Source of the DNA: RGIG3178 sp942492795
GTDB lineage: Bacteria; Bacillota; Clostridia; Christensenellales; QAND01
Assembly: GCA_942492795.1 (NCBI GenBank)
Contig: OW818639.1
Location: forward strand, 496,001 to 560,000
Length of the DNA: 64,000 nt
Direction of reading: 5' to 3'
The position numbers and the translations under genes were made by a program. The notes beneath the pieces were generated by a model that searched no databases, was not told the DNA's origin, and saw only the letters and a program-made list of their open reading frames with translations. Position 1 is the first letter of the stretch; the number at the start of each line of letters is the position of its first letter. This document shows positions 43,600 through 52,113 of the stretch, one piece after another.

Positions 43600-44454
43600 T
43601 TACTCGAACTGGCGTCGTTTCTCAAGCGGCGTCAGTTTAGTATTAGACTGAATCCGCTCATGGTTGTAAAAGTGAATGTAGTCGTGGATGAGCAAGCGAG
43701 CCTGCTCAGGCGACTTCGGTTTCTGTCGACGGAGACACTCTGTTTTGAGGATACTAAAGAAATTCTCAGCCATAGCATTGTCATAACAGTTTCCCCTCCT
43801 TGACATAGAAGGTGTTATGCCGTACGTTTGGATTAGGTCAAAATACCCGTGAGAGGTGTATTGAAACCCTTGGTCACTGTGGAGTTGCACCTCTGCAGTG
43901 ACCGCTTCTTTTTTCATGGCTTGTTGGACGGTGCGTAGAACTAGGTTAATAGACTGTTCTGTCCCCATTTTGTAAGCAACGATGCTGTTGTCAAAGAGAT
44001 CCCGGATGATGGACAGGTATAAGGTTCCCTGCGGTGTGGGGATGTAGGAGATATCCGTGACCCATTTCTCATTTGGTCGGGTGGATGAGAAGTTCCGATT
44101 GAGGAGATTGGGATAACGGTGCAGTTGTCCGCCCATCTGTCGGTACTTCCGTCTGCGTCGGATTTGACTGAGCAGACCATACTTGTTCATGATTCGTAAG
44201 ACTGCCTTGTGATTGGCATGAACTCCTTTACGCCGCAACCAAATCTGCACACGCCGATACCCGTATGTCCCACGGGATTCCTGTTGACACTCTGCTATCT
44301 TTTGGATCAGTGCCTGTTCCTCCCGACTTTCCCCCTGTTTATTACGGAATGCATAGTAGCCACTCCGGGATACCTTGAAAAACGCACACATACCTTTTAT
44401 GGTGTACTTGTCCGCATATTTATGGATCGCTGTATACTTCACCTTTGCTTTCAC
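43600..44454 (-). CDS. IS3-family transposase OrfB (DDE integrase)
   Basis: This 284-aa protein has an HTH_21-type N-terminus (YGYRRVQIWLRRKGV) and an rve integrase core. The catalytic residues are in WVTDISY (Asp), LHSDQGFQY (Asp) and NAMAENFFSILK (Glu). It resembles the IS150 group, with MSRRGNCYDNAMAEN. Its GTG overlaps the OrfA stop by 4 nt (GTGA), in the -1 frame. It could be made by coupling or by programmed frameshifting, though I see no A6G slippery site in the overlap. Confidence 0.95.
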   Translation of the reverse strand: MKAKVKYTAIHKYADKYTIKGMCAFFKVSRSGYYAFRNKQGESREEQALIQKIAECQQESRGTYGYRRVQIWLRRKGVHANHKAVLRIMNKYGLLSQIRRRRKYRQMGGQLHRYPNLLNRNFSSTRPNEKWVTDISYIPTPQGTLYLSIIRDLFDNSIVAYKMGTEQSINLVLRTVQQAMKKEAVTAEVQLHSDQGFQYTSHGYFDLIQTYGITPSMSRRGNCYDNAMAENFFSILKTECLRRQKPKSPEQARLLIHDYIHFYNHERIQSNTKLTPLEKRRQFE

Positions 44455-44744
44455 CTCCTTCCAACAGCTTGAAGAAAAGAACGGTACAGGTCTATCTCCC
44501 GTTCCAGTTCACGTATCCGTGCAGCCATAGCTTCTGGTTTACTCATTGGCTGCTTTCTAGGTCGTCCTTTCTTTCGCACGATGGGTATCTTTTCTTGGCG
44601 GTGGTTGTAGCGTGTAACCCAATTCGTTATCTGCTTCTTTTCAAGTCCCAGTGTATCTGCTATCTCTTGTCGCGTTCGGCCTTCCTCTCGCATCTGAAGT
44701 ATAACTGGCTCAAGTGCTTGTATGTCTGTCCATTTCCGTTTCAT
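44451..44744 (-). CDS. IS3-family transposase OrfA (HTH)
   Basis: This 97-aa protein has a helix-turn-helix (QEIADTLGLEKKQITNWVTRY), a basic linker (KKGRPRKQP), and a C-terminal leucine-zipper-like segment (ARIRELEREIDLYRSFL) that usually dimerises with OrfAB. AGGAGG lies 7 nt before the ATG at 44744. That ribosome site is also one arm of a hairpin, so it would be hidden in transcripts that enter from outside. Confidence 0.92.
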   Translation of the reverse strand: MKRKWTDIQALEPVILQMREEGRTRQEIADTLGLEKKQITNWVTRYNHRQEKIPIVRKKGRPRKQPMSKPEAMAARIRELEREIDLYRSFLQAVGRR

Positions 44745-44751
44745 AAACAAA

Positions 44752-44782
44752 CCTCCTGTTGCAGTTATCCTACAACAGGAGG
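44752..44782. promoter_or_regulatory. Hairpin over the orfA ribosome site / plus-strand terminator
   Basis: CCTCCTGTTG (44752-44761) and CAACAGGAGG (44773-44782) form a perfect 10-bp stem. In minus-strand readthrough RNA it buries the orfA AGGAGG. On the plus strand the stem is followed by CTCTTTTTT and should act as a terminator. Confidence 0.7.
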
Positions 44783-44847
44783 CTCTTTTTTCTCAATGTC
44801 CGTTTTATGGGGTGCAGATCAGAATGGGGTGCCCTTTTTGCTCCGCT

Positions 44848-45489
44848 TCACGCACGCTTGCCGGTTTGCGCCGCTATGTTGGTCAACTGTACCAACTGGC
44901 TCACCAACAGCGTTGCGTCGATGTCCTTCACGGATTTGAGGTTCTCTCCGAGGATGTGCAGCATATCGTCGACATTCGGTTTGCGCCTCGTGCCCGGTTT
45001 GCGACCGGCTTTGTGCACGCGCGGCTGTGAATAGGGGTCATACCAGGGCTCCTGCCGCGTGCGAAGCCGCTGTACGGTGGCAGAAACGGCTTCCGGGTTG
45101 TTCTTGATGAGGCTTCGGTATTTGTTCTGATACCGCAGCATTGACTTCTTATCCCCGTCACCCAGCTGCATGGTAATGCTGCGCACACTCATTCCCTTTG
45201 CCTGCGCGCTTAAAACCGTTTCCAGCAGCATGTTGATCTCCTGCTCGGAAAATGGCGTGAACGCGCTTCGTTCGCCGGTGGGCACAAATGCTCCCTCCTT
45301 GACCTTGGTATAATAGAAGTTGCGAATGCTGTTGGGCTTGCGGCCGGTCAACTTTGCCATATCTTCAAACGCCTGTTTCAACGGCTGGCCTGCATCCCTT
45401 GTTTTGGTCACCTGGTTCCAAAGGAGGCTTTGCTCCTCGCGGTTCCAACCTGTGCGGCCTTTCCCGCTCAATTGCGTCAACGGTTGCAT
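44848..45489 (-). CDS. Myb/SANT-like DNA-binding protein (RsfA-like), putative regulator
   Basis: This 213-aa protein has an N-terminal Myb-like block (GWNREEQSLLWNQVTK, then FEDMAKLTGRKPNSIRNFYY) resembling RsfA/YlbO-type prespore regulators of Bacillota. A second helical segment with a conserved Trp-poor pattern follows, then a basic region (KAGRKPGTRRKP). It probably binds DNA; targets are unknown. AAGGGGG lies 8 nt before the ATG. Its own terminator has been split by the IS element, so its transcript may now run into the transposase genes. Confidence 0.65.
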   Translation of the reverse strand: MQPLTQLSGKGRTGWNREEQSLLWNQVTKTRDAGQPLKQAFEDMAKLTGRKPNSIRNFYYTKVKEGAFVPTGERSAFTPFSEQEINMLLETVLSAQAKGMSVRSITMQLGDGDKKSMLRYQNKYRSLIKNNPEAVSATVQRLRTRQEPWYDPYSQPRVHKAGRKPGTRRKPNVDDMLHILGENLKSVKDIDATLLVSQLVQLTNIAAQTGKRA

Positions 45490-45559
45490 GAACTATTCCC
45501 CCTTGCTCGTTTATCAATGCTATTATGAACAATCAACCGCCTGTTTATTCCCAAATTAC

Positions 45560-45598
45560 GGAAAATAAAAAAGCGAAAAGTTCATTCTTTCCGCTTTT
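45560..45598 (-). terminator. Intrinsic terminator of asnS
   Basis: On the minus strand AAAAGCGGAAAG (45598-45587) pairs with CTTTTCGCTTTT (45580-45569), one G-T pair, followed by a T-rich tract. Confidence 0.85.
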
Positions 45599-45645
45599 GT
45601 GTATTTTACTTTATGCCAGAAACCAATTGACTATGCGTAGTACCA

Positions 45646-47028
45646 TTAAAAGTCGGCATTGCGCGGTGTACGGGGATAGGGAAGGACGTCGCGTATGTTC
45701 TGCATTCCCGTCATATACATCAACGCGCGCTCCAATCCCAAACCGAATCCGCTGTGCATGATTGTGCCGTAACGCCTCAAATCCAGATACCAATCATAGT
45801 CGTCGGGATTCAGGCCACATTCGATGATGACATTGCGCAGCACGTCATAGCGTTCCTCGCGCTGGCTGCCGCCGATGACTTCGCCCACGCCCGGCACCAA
45901 AAGGTCCATTGCCGCGACGGTCTTGCCGTCTTCGTTGCGGCGCATGTAAAAAGCTTTGATTTCCTTCGGGTAGTCGGTTACGAAGACGGGCCTCTCAAAG
46001 ACTGTTTCTGCCAGATACCGTTCGTGCTCCGTCTTCAGATCACATCCCCAGAACACGGGATACTCAAATGTCCTGCCGGATTTTTGCAACAAATCAACGG
46101 CTTCGGTATAGGTAACATGCGCGAAATCGCTTTGCAGCACCTTTTCCATGCGCTCGACGACGCCCTTCTGGATGAATTGGTCAAAGAAGGCCATCTCCTG
46201 CGGGCAGCGTTCCAGCACGCTTTTGATGCAATATTTTACCATGTCGGACGCAACAACCATATTGCCGTTCAAATCGCAATACGCCATTTCCGGCTCCACC
46301 ATCCAGAATTCCGAGGCATGCCGCCCCGTGTTGCTGTTCTCGGCGCGGAATGTGGGGCCAAAGGTGTAGCAATCGCCATACACGAGCGCGAACGCTTCGA
46401 CGTTGAGTTGTCCGCTGACCGTCAGCCGCGCCTGTTTGCCGAAGAAGTCTCCTTCATAATCCACTTCGCCGTCGGTTGTTTTGGGGATATTGTGCAAATC
46501 CAGCGTCGTTACCGAAAACATTTCGCCAGCACCCTCGCAATCGCTCGCCGTGATGATGGGCGTATGGACGTACACGAAGCCGCGGTCCGCAAAAAACGCG
46601 TGAATGGCCTGGCTTAAAACGCTTCGGACTTTAAACACGGCGTACAGCGTGTTGGTGCGCGGGCGAAGATGCCCGATGGTGCGAAGGTATTCAAGCGTAT
46701 GCCGCTTTTTTTGCAGCGGATAGGTTTCTGGGCAGGTCCCCGTCACCTTAAAGTCGTTCGCATGCAGTTCCACCGCCTGTCCTTTGGCCGGGGATTGAAC
46801 AACAAGCCCCGTCGCCTCAACGACGGCACCGGTGGATGCCTGCGCCAAAGCCGGAATCAGCGCTTCCTGCACGACGACCTGAAGACCGGTAAGACAGCTG
46901 CCGTCCCATACCTCCGCAAACGCGATCCCCTTCATCTCCCGCGTGGTTCGGATGCGGCCGCTGATGGTCACCGTCTGTCCGATAAAATCATTTGGATGTT
47001 CCAACAATGCTGCAATTTTGTTGCGCAC
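45646..47028 (-). CDS. asnS: Asparaginyl-tRNA synthetase
   Basis: This 460-aa class IIb synthetase charges tRNA-Asn. An N-terminal OB-fold domain (TVTISGRIRTTREMKGIAFAEVWDGS) precedes the catalytic core, with motif 2 TFGPTFRAENSNTGRHASEFWMVEPE and motif 3 GFGLGLERALMYMTG. The Asn-type sequence at motif 2 separates it from AspRS. I chose GTG at 47028, 6 nt after GGAGGG; the longer frame to 47064 lacks a site. No T-box is visible upstream. Confidence 0.95.
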   Translation of the reverse strand: MRNKIAALLEHPNDFIGQTVTISGRIRTTREMKGIAFAEVWDGSCLTGLQVVVQEALIPALAQASTGAVVEATGLVVQSPAKGQAVELHANDFKVTGTCPETYPLQKKRHTLEYLRTIGHLRPRTNTLYAVFKVRSVLSQAIHAFFADRGFVYVHTPIITASDCEGAGEMFSVTTLDLHNIPKTTDGEVDYEGDFFGKQARLTVSGQLNVEAFALVYGDCYTFGPTFRAENSNTGRHASEFWMVEPEMAYCDLNGNMVVASDMVKYCIKSVLERCPQEMAFFDQFIQKGVVERMEKVLQSDFAHVTYTEAVDLLQKSGRTFEYPVFWGCDLKTEHERYLAETVFERPVFVTDYPKEIKAFYMRRNEDGKTVAAMDLLVPGVGEVIGGSQREERYDVLRNVIIECGLNPDDYDWYLDLRRYGTIMHSGFGLGLERALMYMTGMQNIRDVLPYPRTPRNADF

Positions 47029-47211
47029 GGCGTTCCCTCCAGACCTGTTTGTCATTTTGCACACGACTGTATTGTATCACATATGGCCCTGTCCAACCCA
47101 TAGCATATGGCAAAGATCTCCAACGTTTTGTATGATCAACCCATCCTTTGAAGGACATAGCAGACGCACACAACAGTTGCGCTGTTTGTCATGCGGCTTG
47201 GGATATGCATA

Positions 47212-47239
47212 TTGTGCGCATCCCTTCATACAGTATAAC
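47212..47239 (+). promoter_or_regulatory. Probable promoter of the orphan gene at 47263
   Basis: TTGTGC (47212-47217), 16 nt and TATAAC (47234-47239), 23 nt before the start codon. Confidence 0.55.
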
Positions 47240-47262
47240 AGCCAACTTGAGGAGGAAATAGA

Positions 47263-48282
47263 ATGCGGCTGCCTGTGCTACATCTGATGGTACCCTCCGT
47301 TCCATGCGCACTTATGGTCAACGGCACGCTCTGCGGTACGAGCTCGGATTCGCCGGTATTGCCCGTATCGCCAACCGGAACGGTCTTTATCACCTGTCTC
47401 CCGTTGGCGAACGCGGGAAACATCGTTTGCCTGCCGCATACCGTGTGTTTTTCGCTTCAGCAGGGCGTTCCTTCTGAACAGGTGTACGGGTGCAAGCTGT
47501 ACCTGTACGCGAGCGGCGTTTTGGATGTCGAACTGCAGCCAACGGTGTATCATGGACAGAGCGAAACGCAGGCTTACAGCGTCAGCCGCGTGCAGTTTTC
47601 CCATTCCGGCCATTCCCATGCCGCCACGTTATTCTACGACAACGGATGGCGCATCGCCATTGAGGAGACCGGAAAGGATGTGTTGCTGCTCTGCCAACCC
47701 ATAGACGATTTGGTGGATGCAAAGGTGCAGGCGGTAAACTGCTTTGCCTCCTCGGATATATTGGTAACAGGCCGGGGGTCGCATGGGCCGCGCAGCCTGT
47801 TGTTCAGTGCCGTCGGCGGAAAGTATGCACTCATGGCGGATGAAGATGCACGCTGTGCGATCCAGGGGCATACCGCCGTCTTTACCCAGCCCCTTTTCGA
47901 TGTCGCGTCGCATGAAAAGCGTTTCTCCCTGAGCATACAGGACGACAAACCGATGAAAAGCGAAAGCGTTTTCGGGCATTTCAGCGCATCGCCAACGCCG
48001 ATCGCATCCGCCGCATTGGTCTGTGCAGCGTTGTGCGAAGCGGTCTCTCTCTCGCTTGCGGAGGAAGCGCTGGGCTATTTGACGCCCGAATTGAAAAAAG
48101 ATATGACCCTTTCCGACCTTACCGACTTTTTCGGCGCTTTTGTGCGCGTCTACGAAGTGGAAGGCGAGGGGCCCTATAGCGTCTATCTGGCGTACGCGCT
48201 GTTTGAAAACGTCTGTTATCTGCAAAGTTTCCGCTTTGAGATGGAGGGCATGCTCGTTGCCAACATCCTGCCCGAGGAATGA
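47263..48282 (+). CDS. Hypothetical protein, no recognised family
   Basis: This 339-aa protein is soluble, beta-rich in appearance, and unusually rich in Cys and in Ser/Val/Leu. There is no signal peptide I would trust, no membrane helix and no known motif. A C-terminal helical part (about 245-300, ALVCAALCEAVSLSLAEEAL) precedes a final beta-rich stretch. AGGAGG lies upstream of the ATG at good spacing, and the gene has its own promoter, so it is real. The following YugP promoter overlaps its stop codon. Confidence 0.7.
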   Translation: MRLPVLHLMVPSVPCALMVNGTLCGTSSDSPVLPVSPTGTVFITCLPLANAGNIVCLPHTVCFSLQQGVPSEQVYGCKLYLYASGVLDVELQPTVYHGQSETQAYSVSRVQFSHSGHSHAATLFYDNGWRIAIEETGKDVLLLCQPIDDLVDAKVQAVNCFASSDILVTGRGSHGPRSLLFSAVGGKYALMADEDARCAIQGHTAVFTQPLFDVASHEKRFSLSIQDDKPMKSESVFGHFSASPTPIASAALVCAALCEAVSLSLAEEALGYLTPELKKDMTLSDLTDFFGAFVRVYEVEGEGPYSVYLAYALFENVCYLQSFRFEMEGMLVANILPEE

Positions 48283-48283
48283 C

Positions 48284-48312
48284 TTGCATATGCCATTTTC
48301 CTGTCCTACAAT
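48284..48312 (+). promoter_or_regulatory. SigA-type promoter of yugP-like gene
   Basis: TTGCAT (48284-48289), 17 nt and TACAAT (48307-48312). Confidence 0.7.
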
Positions 48313-48336
48313 AAGGTCATGAAGGGAGGGAGAAAT

Positions 48337-49023
48337 ATGTATTTTCCCTATTTCTATACCAATTCATCGTTGTTGATTCTGGTTCCCGGCATCCTGTTGA
48401 TGCTTTGGGCACAATGGCGCGTACGCAGCGTCTATGCCAAATACTCCGGGATAATTGCACGCACCGGGCAAACGGCCACCCAAATCGCCAGAGGCATGCT
48501 GCGAAAAGCCGATCTTGACGATGTCGGTATTGAGTATATTTCCGGCCCTCTTGGCGACCATTATGATCCCCGCACACGCATCCTAAGCTTAAGCACGAGC
48601 GGGTCGACCCAATCCATCGCCGCCATCGGCGTAGCCGCGCATGAGGTGGGACATGCCATCCAGCACGCGCAGGGGTATTGGCCGCTTCGGCTGCGGACTT
48701 CCATTTTTCCGGTGGTGAATATCAGCTCGATGCTCGCCATTCCGCTTCTGGTGTTGGGCTATGCGCTGGATAGCTCCGGGTTGGTGACCGCGGCGCTTGT
48801 ACTGTATGCTTCCATGCTGTTCTTCCAGTTCATCACGCTGCCGATTGAATACAACGCCTCAAGCAGGGCGAAGGCGATGCTGGCGGACGGCGTGCTGTCC
48901 CCGGATGAGCTCGAGGCGGCGGGCAGCGTTTTAAACGCAGCCGCGCTGACCTATCTGGCCTCCGCACTGGTCACCTTTTTGCAGTTTGCCCGCCTGCTGT
49001 CCCTCACCAGATCGCGCAGATAA
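48337..49023 (+). CDS. YugP-type membrane zinc metallopeptidase
   Basis: This 228-aa protein belongs to the Zn_peptidase_2 (YugP) family. It has an N-terminal membrane helix (about 10-26), the zinc motif HEVGH (102-106) in VAAHEVGHAIQH, and two further helices (about 120-165). A distal EYNASSRAKAML segment (about 175) probably supplies the third ligand. It should act in membrane protein turnover. The start at 48337 follows GGGAGGGAG; an in-frame ATG at 48319 has no site. Confidence 0.9.
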   Translation: MYFPYFYTNSSLLILVPGILLMLWAQWRVRSVYAKYSGIIARTGQTATQIARGMLRKADLDDVGIEYISGPLGDHYDPRTRILSLSTSGSTQSIAAIGVAAHEVGHAIQHAQGYWPLRLRTSIFPVVNISSMLAIPLLVLGYALDSSGLVTAALVLYASMLFFQFITLPIEYNASSRAKAMLADGVLSPDELEAAGSVLNAAALTYLASALVTFLQFARLLSLTRSRR

Positions 49024-49044
49024 CGCCTCTTAACTTGCAACGAC

Positions 49045-49077
49045 AAAAAAGACGCCTTATGTTTAAGGCGTCTTTTT
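49045..49077. terminator. Bidirectional intrinsic terminator
   Basis: A 14-bp stem (49046-49059 with 49064-49077) gives T5 on the plus strand and a matching run on the minus strand, between convergent genes. Confidence 0.94.
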
Positions 49078-49102
49078 ATTCAATCTTTAAGCTTGTCCTG
49101 CT

Positions 49103-51070
49103 TTAGCGTATAAACAGCGGCGCAAACACCAATGCCACAACGCTCATCAACTTGATGAGGATATTCATGGATGGGCCGGCTGTGTCCTTAAACGGATCTC
49201 CGACGGTATCGCCCGTAACAGCCGCTTTGTGCGCATCCGATCCCTTGCCGCCATGCTCGCCGCCTTCGATGTGTTTCTTCGCGTTGTCCCACGCACCGCC
49301 TGCGTTTGCCATCATGATGGCCAGCAGCACGCCGGTGACTGTTGCGCCGACCAAAAGGCCGGCAAGCGCCGCAGCGCCCAAAATGAAGCCGGTTGCAATG
49401 GGTGCAACGATGGCAAGCAAGCCGGGCATGATCATTTCGGTCAGAGCCGCTTTGGTAGAGATGTCAACGCAAGTGCTGTAATCCGGCTTTTCGGTCCCTG
49501 CCATGATGCCGGGTTTTTCCCGGAATTGCCGGCGCACTTCTTCGATCATTTTCGTGGCAGCTTTGCCGACGGAGTCGATGGTCATCGCGGCAAACAGGAA
49601 GGTCAAAACGCCGCCGATGAAAAGGCCGACAAGAACATCGGGTTTCATGATGTCGACTGATTGCAAACCTACTTTTTGCGCAAAACTGGTGAACAACGCA
49701 AGCGCCGTCAATGCCGCGGAACCTATTGCAAATCCCTTGCCGATTGCCGCAGTGGTATTGCCAACGGCATCCAGATGATCGGTGATTTCACGGATATTAT
49801 CCGGCAGGTCCGCCATTTCCGCAATGCCTCCCGCATTATCCGAAACCGGACCATACGCATCCACGGAGATGATCATACCGACGGTGGAGAGCATGCCGAC
49901 CGCAGCCAAAGCCACGCCGAACAATCCGGCTATCATAAAGGAAGCATACACCGCGCCCGCAATGACCAGAACAGGAATGACGGTGGAGCGAAGCCCGATG
50001 GCAAATCCGGCCAATACGGTGGTGGCAGAACCCGTTTCGCTCTGTTGTGCAATTCGCTTTACGGATTTATAATCGCTTGAGGTGTAAATTTCTGTGATGA
50101 ATCCGATCACAAGACCGGAGATGATACCCGAAATAATAGCCCAGAACAACTTAAGGTCAATGTCTTTACAGATAAAGAACGCCGCTATGATCATCAAAAA
50201 GCTGCTGCCGTAGGTGCCGAGGTTCATGGTTCTTTGCGGGTTGTTGCCCTTTGAGAACTTGACGATCAGTATGCCTAAAATGCTCGCTGCGATTCCTGCC
50301 GCAACCACCATCATGGTAACCCACATGCCTCTTTGCGCAACCGGTGCCATCAAGCCCAATATCATGGACGAGAGAATCGCGCCTACATAGCTCTCAAACA
50401 GGTCAGCGCCCATTCCCGCAACATCGCCGACGTTGTCGCCAACGTTGTCCGCGATGACGGCGGGATTGCGGGGATCATCTTCCGGGATGCCCGCTTCCAC
50501 TTTGCCCACAAGGTCGGCGCCAACGTCCGCCGCTTTTGTGTAGATGCCTCCGCCCACGCGGCAGAACAGCGCAATGGAACTGGCGCCCAGAGAAAAGCCC
50601 GTGACCGTGTCCATATTGGGAAAAATCAAATACAGAACGGCTAAACCCAACGCACCCAAGCCTACCACCGACATGCCCAGCACGGCGCCGCTTGAAAACG
50701 CGACATCCAACGCGGCCTTTAGCCCTTTCTCAGCACTTTGTGCGGTACGCACGTTGCTCTTCACGGCGCTCTTCATTCCGAAGAAGCCCGATGCGATGGA
50801 AAATGAAGCGCCCACGACAAAACATAGCGCTGTAGCCCATCCCAAACCCGCCAGGCCGATGATTGCAAACATTACAGCAATAAATACAGCCAAAACGGAG
50901 TATTGGCGTTTTAGATAAGCCATCGCACCGTCACTGATAAAACCCGCGATCTCTGCCATACGTTCATTGTGAATCTTAATGGCCGCGTTTTTCAGATAAA
51001 GGTAGCATGCCATCAGCAATGCCAGAATCGATAGTACAATGACCGGAAGAAACTCACTCAAAATTCTCAC
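49103..51070 (-). CDS. hppA: Membrane-bound ion-translocating pyrophosphatase (K+-dependent type)
   Basis: This 655-aa integral membrane protein has about 16 helices and couples PPi hydrolysis to H+ or Na+ export. The active-site motif DVGADLVGKVEAGIPEDDPR with DNVGDNVGD lies at 182-217. The segment GNTTAA (437-442) has Ala where K+-independent enzymes have Lys, so potassium dependence is predicted. Whether it pumps Na+ or H+ cannot be told here. The start is GTG at 51070, or possibly TTG at 51061, which has a better AGGTGA site. A leader of about 150 nt precedes it. Confidence 0.95.
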   Translation of the reverse strand: MRILSEFLPVIVLSILALLMACYLYLKNAAIKIHNERMAEIAGFISDGAMAYLKRQYSVLAVFIAVMFAIIGLAGLGWATALCFVVGASFSIASGFFGMKSAVKSNVRTAQSAEKGLKAALDVAFSSGAVLGMSVVGLGALGLAVLYLIFPNMDTVTGFSLGASSIALFCRVGGGIYTKAADVGADLVGKVEAGIPEDDPRNPAVIADNVGDNVGDVAGMGADLFESYVGAILSSMILGLMAPVAQRGMWVTMMVVAAGIAASILGILIVKFSKGNNPQRTMNLGTYGSSFLMIIAAFFICKDIDLKLFWAIISGIISGLVIGFITEIYTSSDYKSVKRIAQQSETGSATTVLAGFAIGLRSTVIPVLVIAGAVYASFMIAGLFGVALAAVGMLSTVGMIISVDAYGPVSDNAGGIAEMADLPDNIREITDHLDAVGNTTAAIGKGFAIGSAALTALALFTSFAQKVGLQSVDIMKPDVLVGLFIGGVLTFLFAAMTIDSVGKAATKMIEEVRRQFREKPGIMAGTEKPDYSTCVDISTKAALTEMIMPGLLAIVAPIATGFILGAAALAGLLVGATVTGVLLAIMMANAGGAWDNAKKHIEGGEHGGKGSDAHKAAVTGDTVGDPFKDTAGPSMNILIKLMSVVALVFAPLFIR

Positions 51071-51228
51071 CTCAAAAAAGATTCACGGCCTGAAGCCGCG
51101 TCTGTCCTGCATGGAAACTTGCTTTAATGCGAACCGCCTCGCTCAAAGCAGACATAGAGCGGCGTGGCATACAACCGTTATGTCCGTCGCCCATGCCCTT
51201 CTACATTAAAAAATTATGCATGAGAAAT

Positions 51229-51257
51229 ATTATAGTGGCACTCCTTCCACTTTGCAA
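51229..51257 (-). promoter_or_regulatory. SigA-type promoter of the pyrophosphatase gene
   Basis: On the minus strand TTGCAA (51257-51252), 17 nt and a perfect TATAAT (51234-51229). The 5' leader to 51070 can form several short stems (for example GCTC/GAGC and CGGC/GCCG), but I see no known riboswitch. Confidence 0.8.
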
Positions 51258-51362
51258 GTCCGAAGCCTGTTTTTTGTAACAATTTACCCAAAACATGTAT
51301 CCTCGCTCTGCTTTGTGGCCGGGATTGTCCCTGCTTCGGAGCCTTTTACGGAAAAGGAAATC

Positions 51363-52112
51363 TCACATTTTCAACGGCACCAACATCAGCAGATACGGAT
51401 ATGGATGAATCCATTTGTCCTGATAAAAGAACGCAATCGCAAGAGATGCCGCATCCCCTATCTTCTCCCCTGCGCGCACTTTTGTTCCTGCTTGGACAAC
51501 GGGATTTGTGATGCCTTGCATCCGCACGGAAAGGCCGTTGTCGCAGTCGATCGTCACAGATTCTGACTGCACATTTTGAAGCGTGCCCGAAAAGGGGCTT
51601 CTGGCTTCGGTAATGCCCGTCAGACGGCATCCGTCGACTTCGTCGATGATGGTTCCGCCGTCTGCAGGGTATCTTCCGGCTTGGATCAATAAATATATAT
51701 CCTGCAATGCCAGCACATTCCTGGCGATCTTCTCGACCGTTTTCCGGTTGTTGCTGTAAAGTCCTGCCAGATCCGCCGCATTGGTTATCGGCGCTACGGT
51801 CAAGCCCCTTTCGAGTGCGCCTTTTTGAACCAATTGCAGTGCTACGGACTGCGCGCGCACCTTCTCCGGAACGATGTTCTCCGCCTTGTCCACCGCATAG
51901 AGCAGCACCCAGGGAATGCCCGTATCCTTTTGGACCTGCGTATAGATGCGCAAGTCCTGCTCGGATAAATCCAAAAGCGTAACGCGCTGCGCTTGTTCCT
52001 GCAGCGTCACGGCAGACAGGTCGAGCGCGGACAGCGCCATGATGAGAGCCATGATGACAACAGCGGTCAGCGCAATCCATTTTGTGGTGGGATCGGACAG
52101 AAATTTTTTCAT
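51363..52112 (-). CDS. Membrane-anchored M23-like protein, probably not catalytic
   Basis: This 249-aa protein has one N-terminal membrane helix (about 12-30), a helical middle region, and a C-terminal beta-barrel-like domain. Its segment ESVTIDCDNGLSVRMQGI...VQAGTKVRAGEKIG follows the M23/LytM pattern. The zinc ligands HxxxD and HxH of active M23 enzymes are not visible, so it may bind or regulate rather than cut peptidoglycan. The ATG lies 1 nt after the GNAT stop (TGAGATG), so the two are coupled. Confidence 0.65.
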   Translation of the reverse strand: MKKFLSDPTTKWIALTAVVIMALIMALSALDLSAVTLQEQAQRVTLLDLSEQDLRIYTQVQKDTGIPWVLLYAVDKAENIVPEKVRAQSVALQLVQKGALERGLTVAPITNAADLAGLYSNNRKTVEKIARNVLALQDIYLLIQAGRYPADGGTIIDEVDGCRLTGITEARSPFSGTLQNVQSESVTIDCDNGLSVRMQGITNPVVQAGTKVRAGEKIGDAASLAIAFFYQDKWIHPYPYLLMLVPLKM

Positions 52113-52113
52113 C

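Larger units (their letters stand above)
43541..44821 (-). mobile_element. Complete IS3-family insertion sequence (1281 bp)
   Basis: The ends are imperfect inverted repeats: TGAACTGAACCCTATTCATA at the left and TGATCTGCACCCCATAAAAC (read inward) at the right, both continuing into GGACA and GAGAAAAA. A 3-bp direct repeat GAA flanks the element (43538-43540 and 44822-44824), as expected for IS3. It encodes OrfA and OrfB on the minus strand, with both frames intact, so it may still be active. It sits inside a terminator loop. Confidence 0.93.

Noticed and set aside
51071..51228. Fluoride riboswitch before the pyrophosphatase gene
   Set aside because: The characteristic GGNGATGG start and CTGAT-type end are missing.
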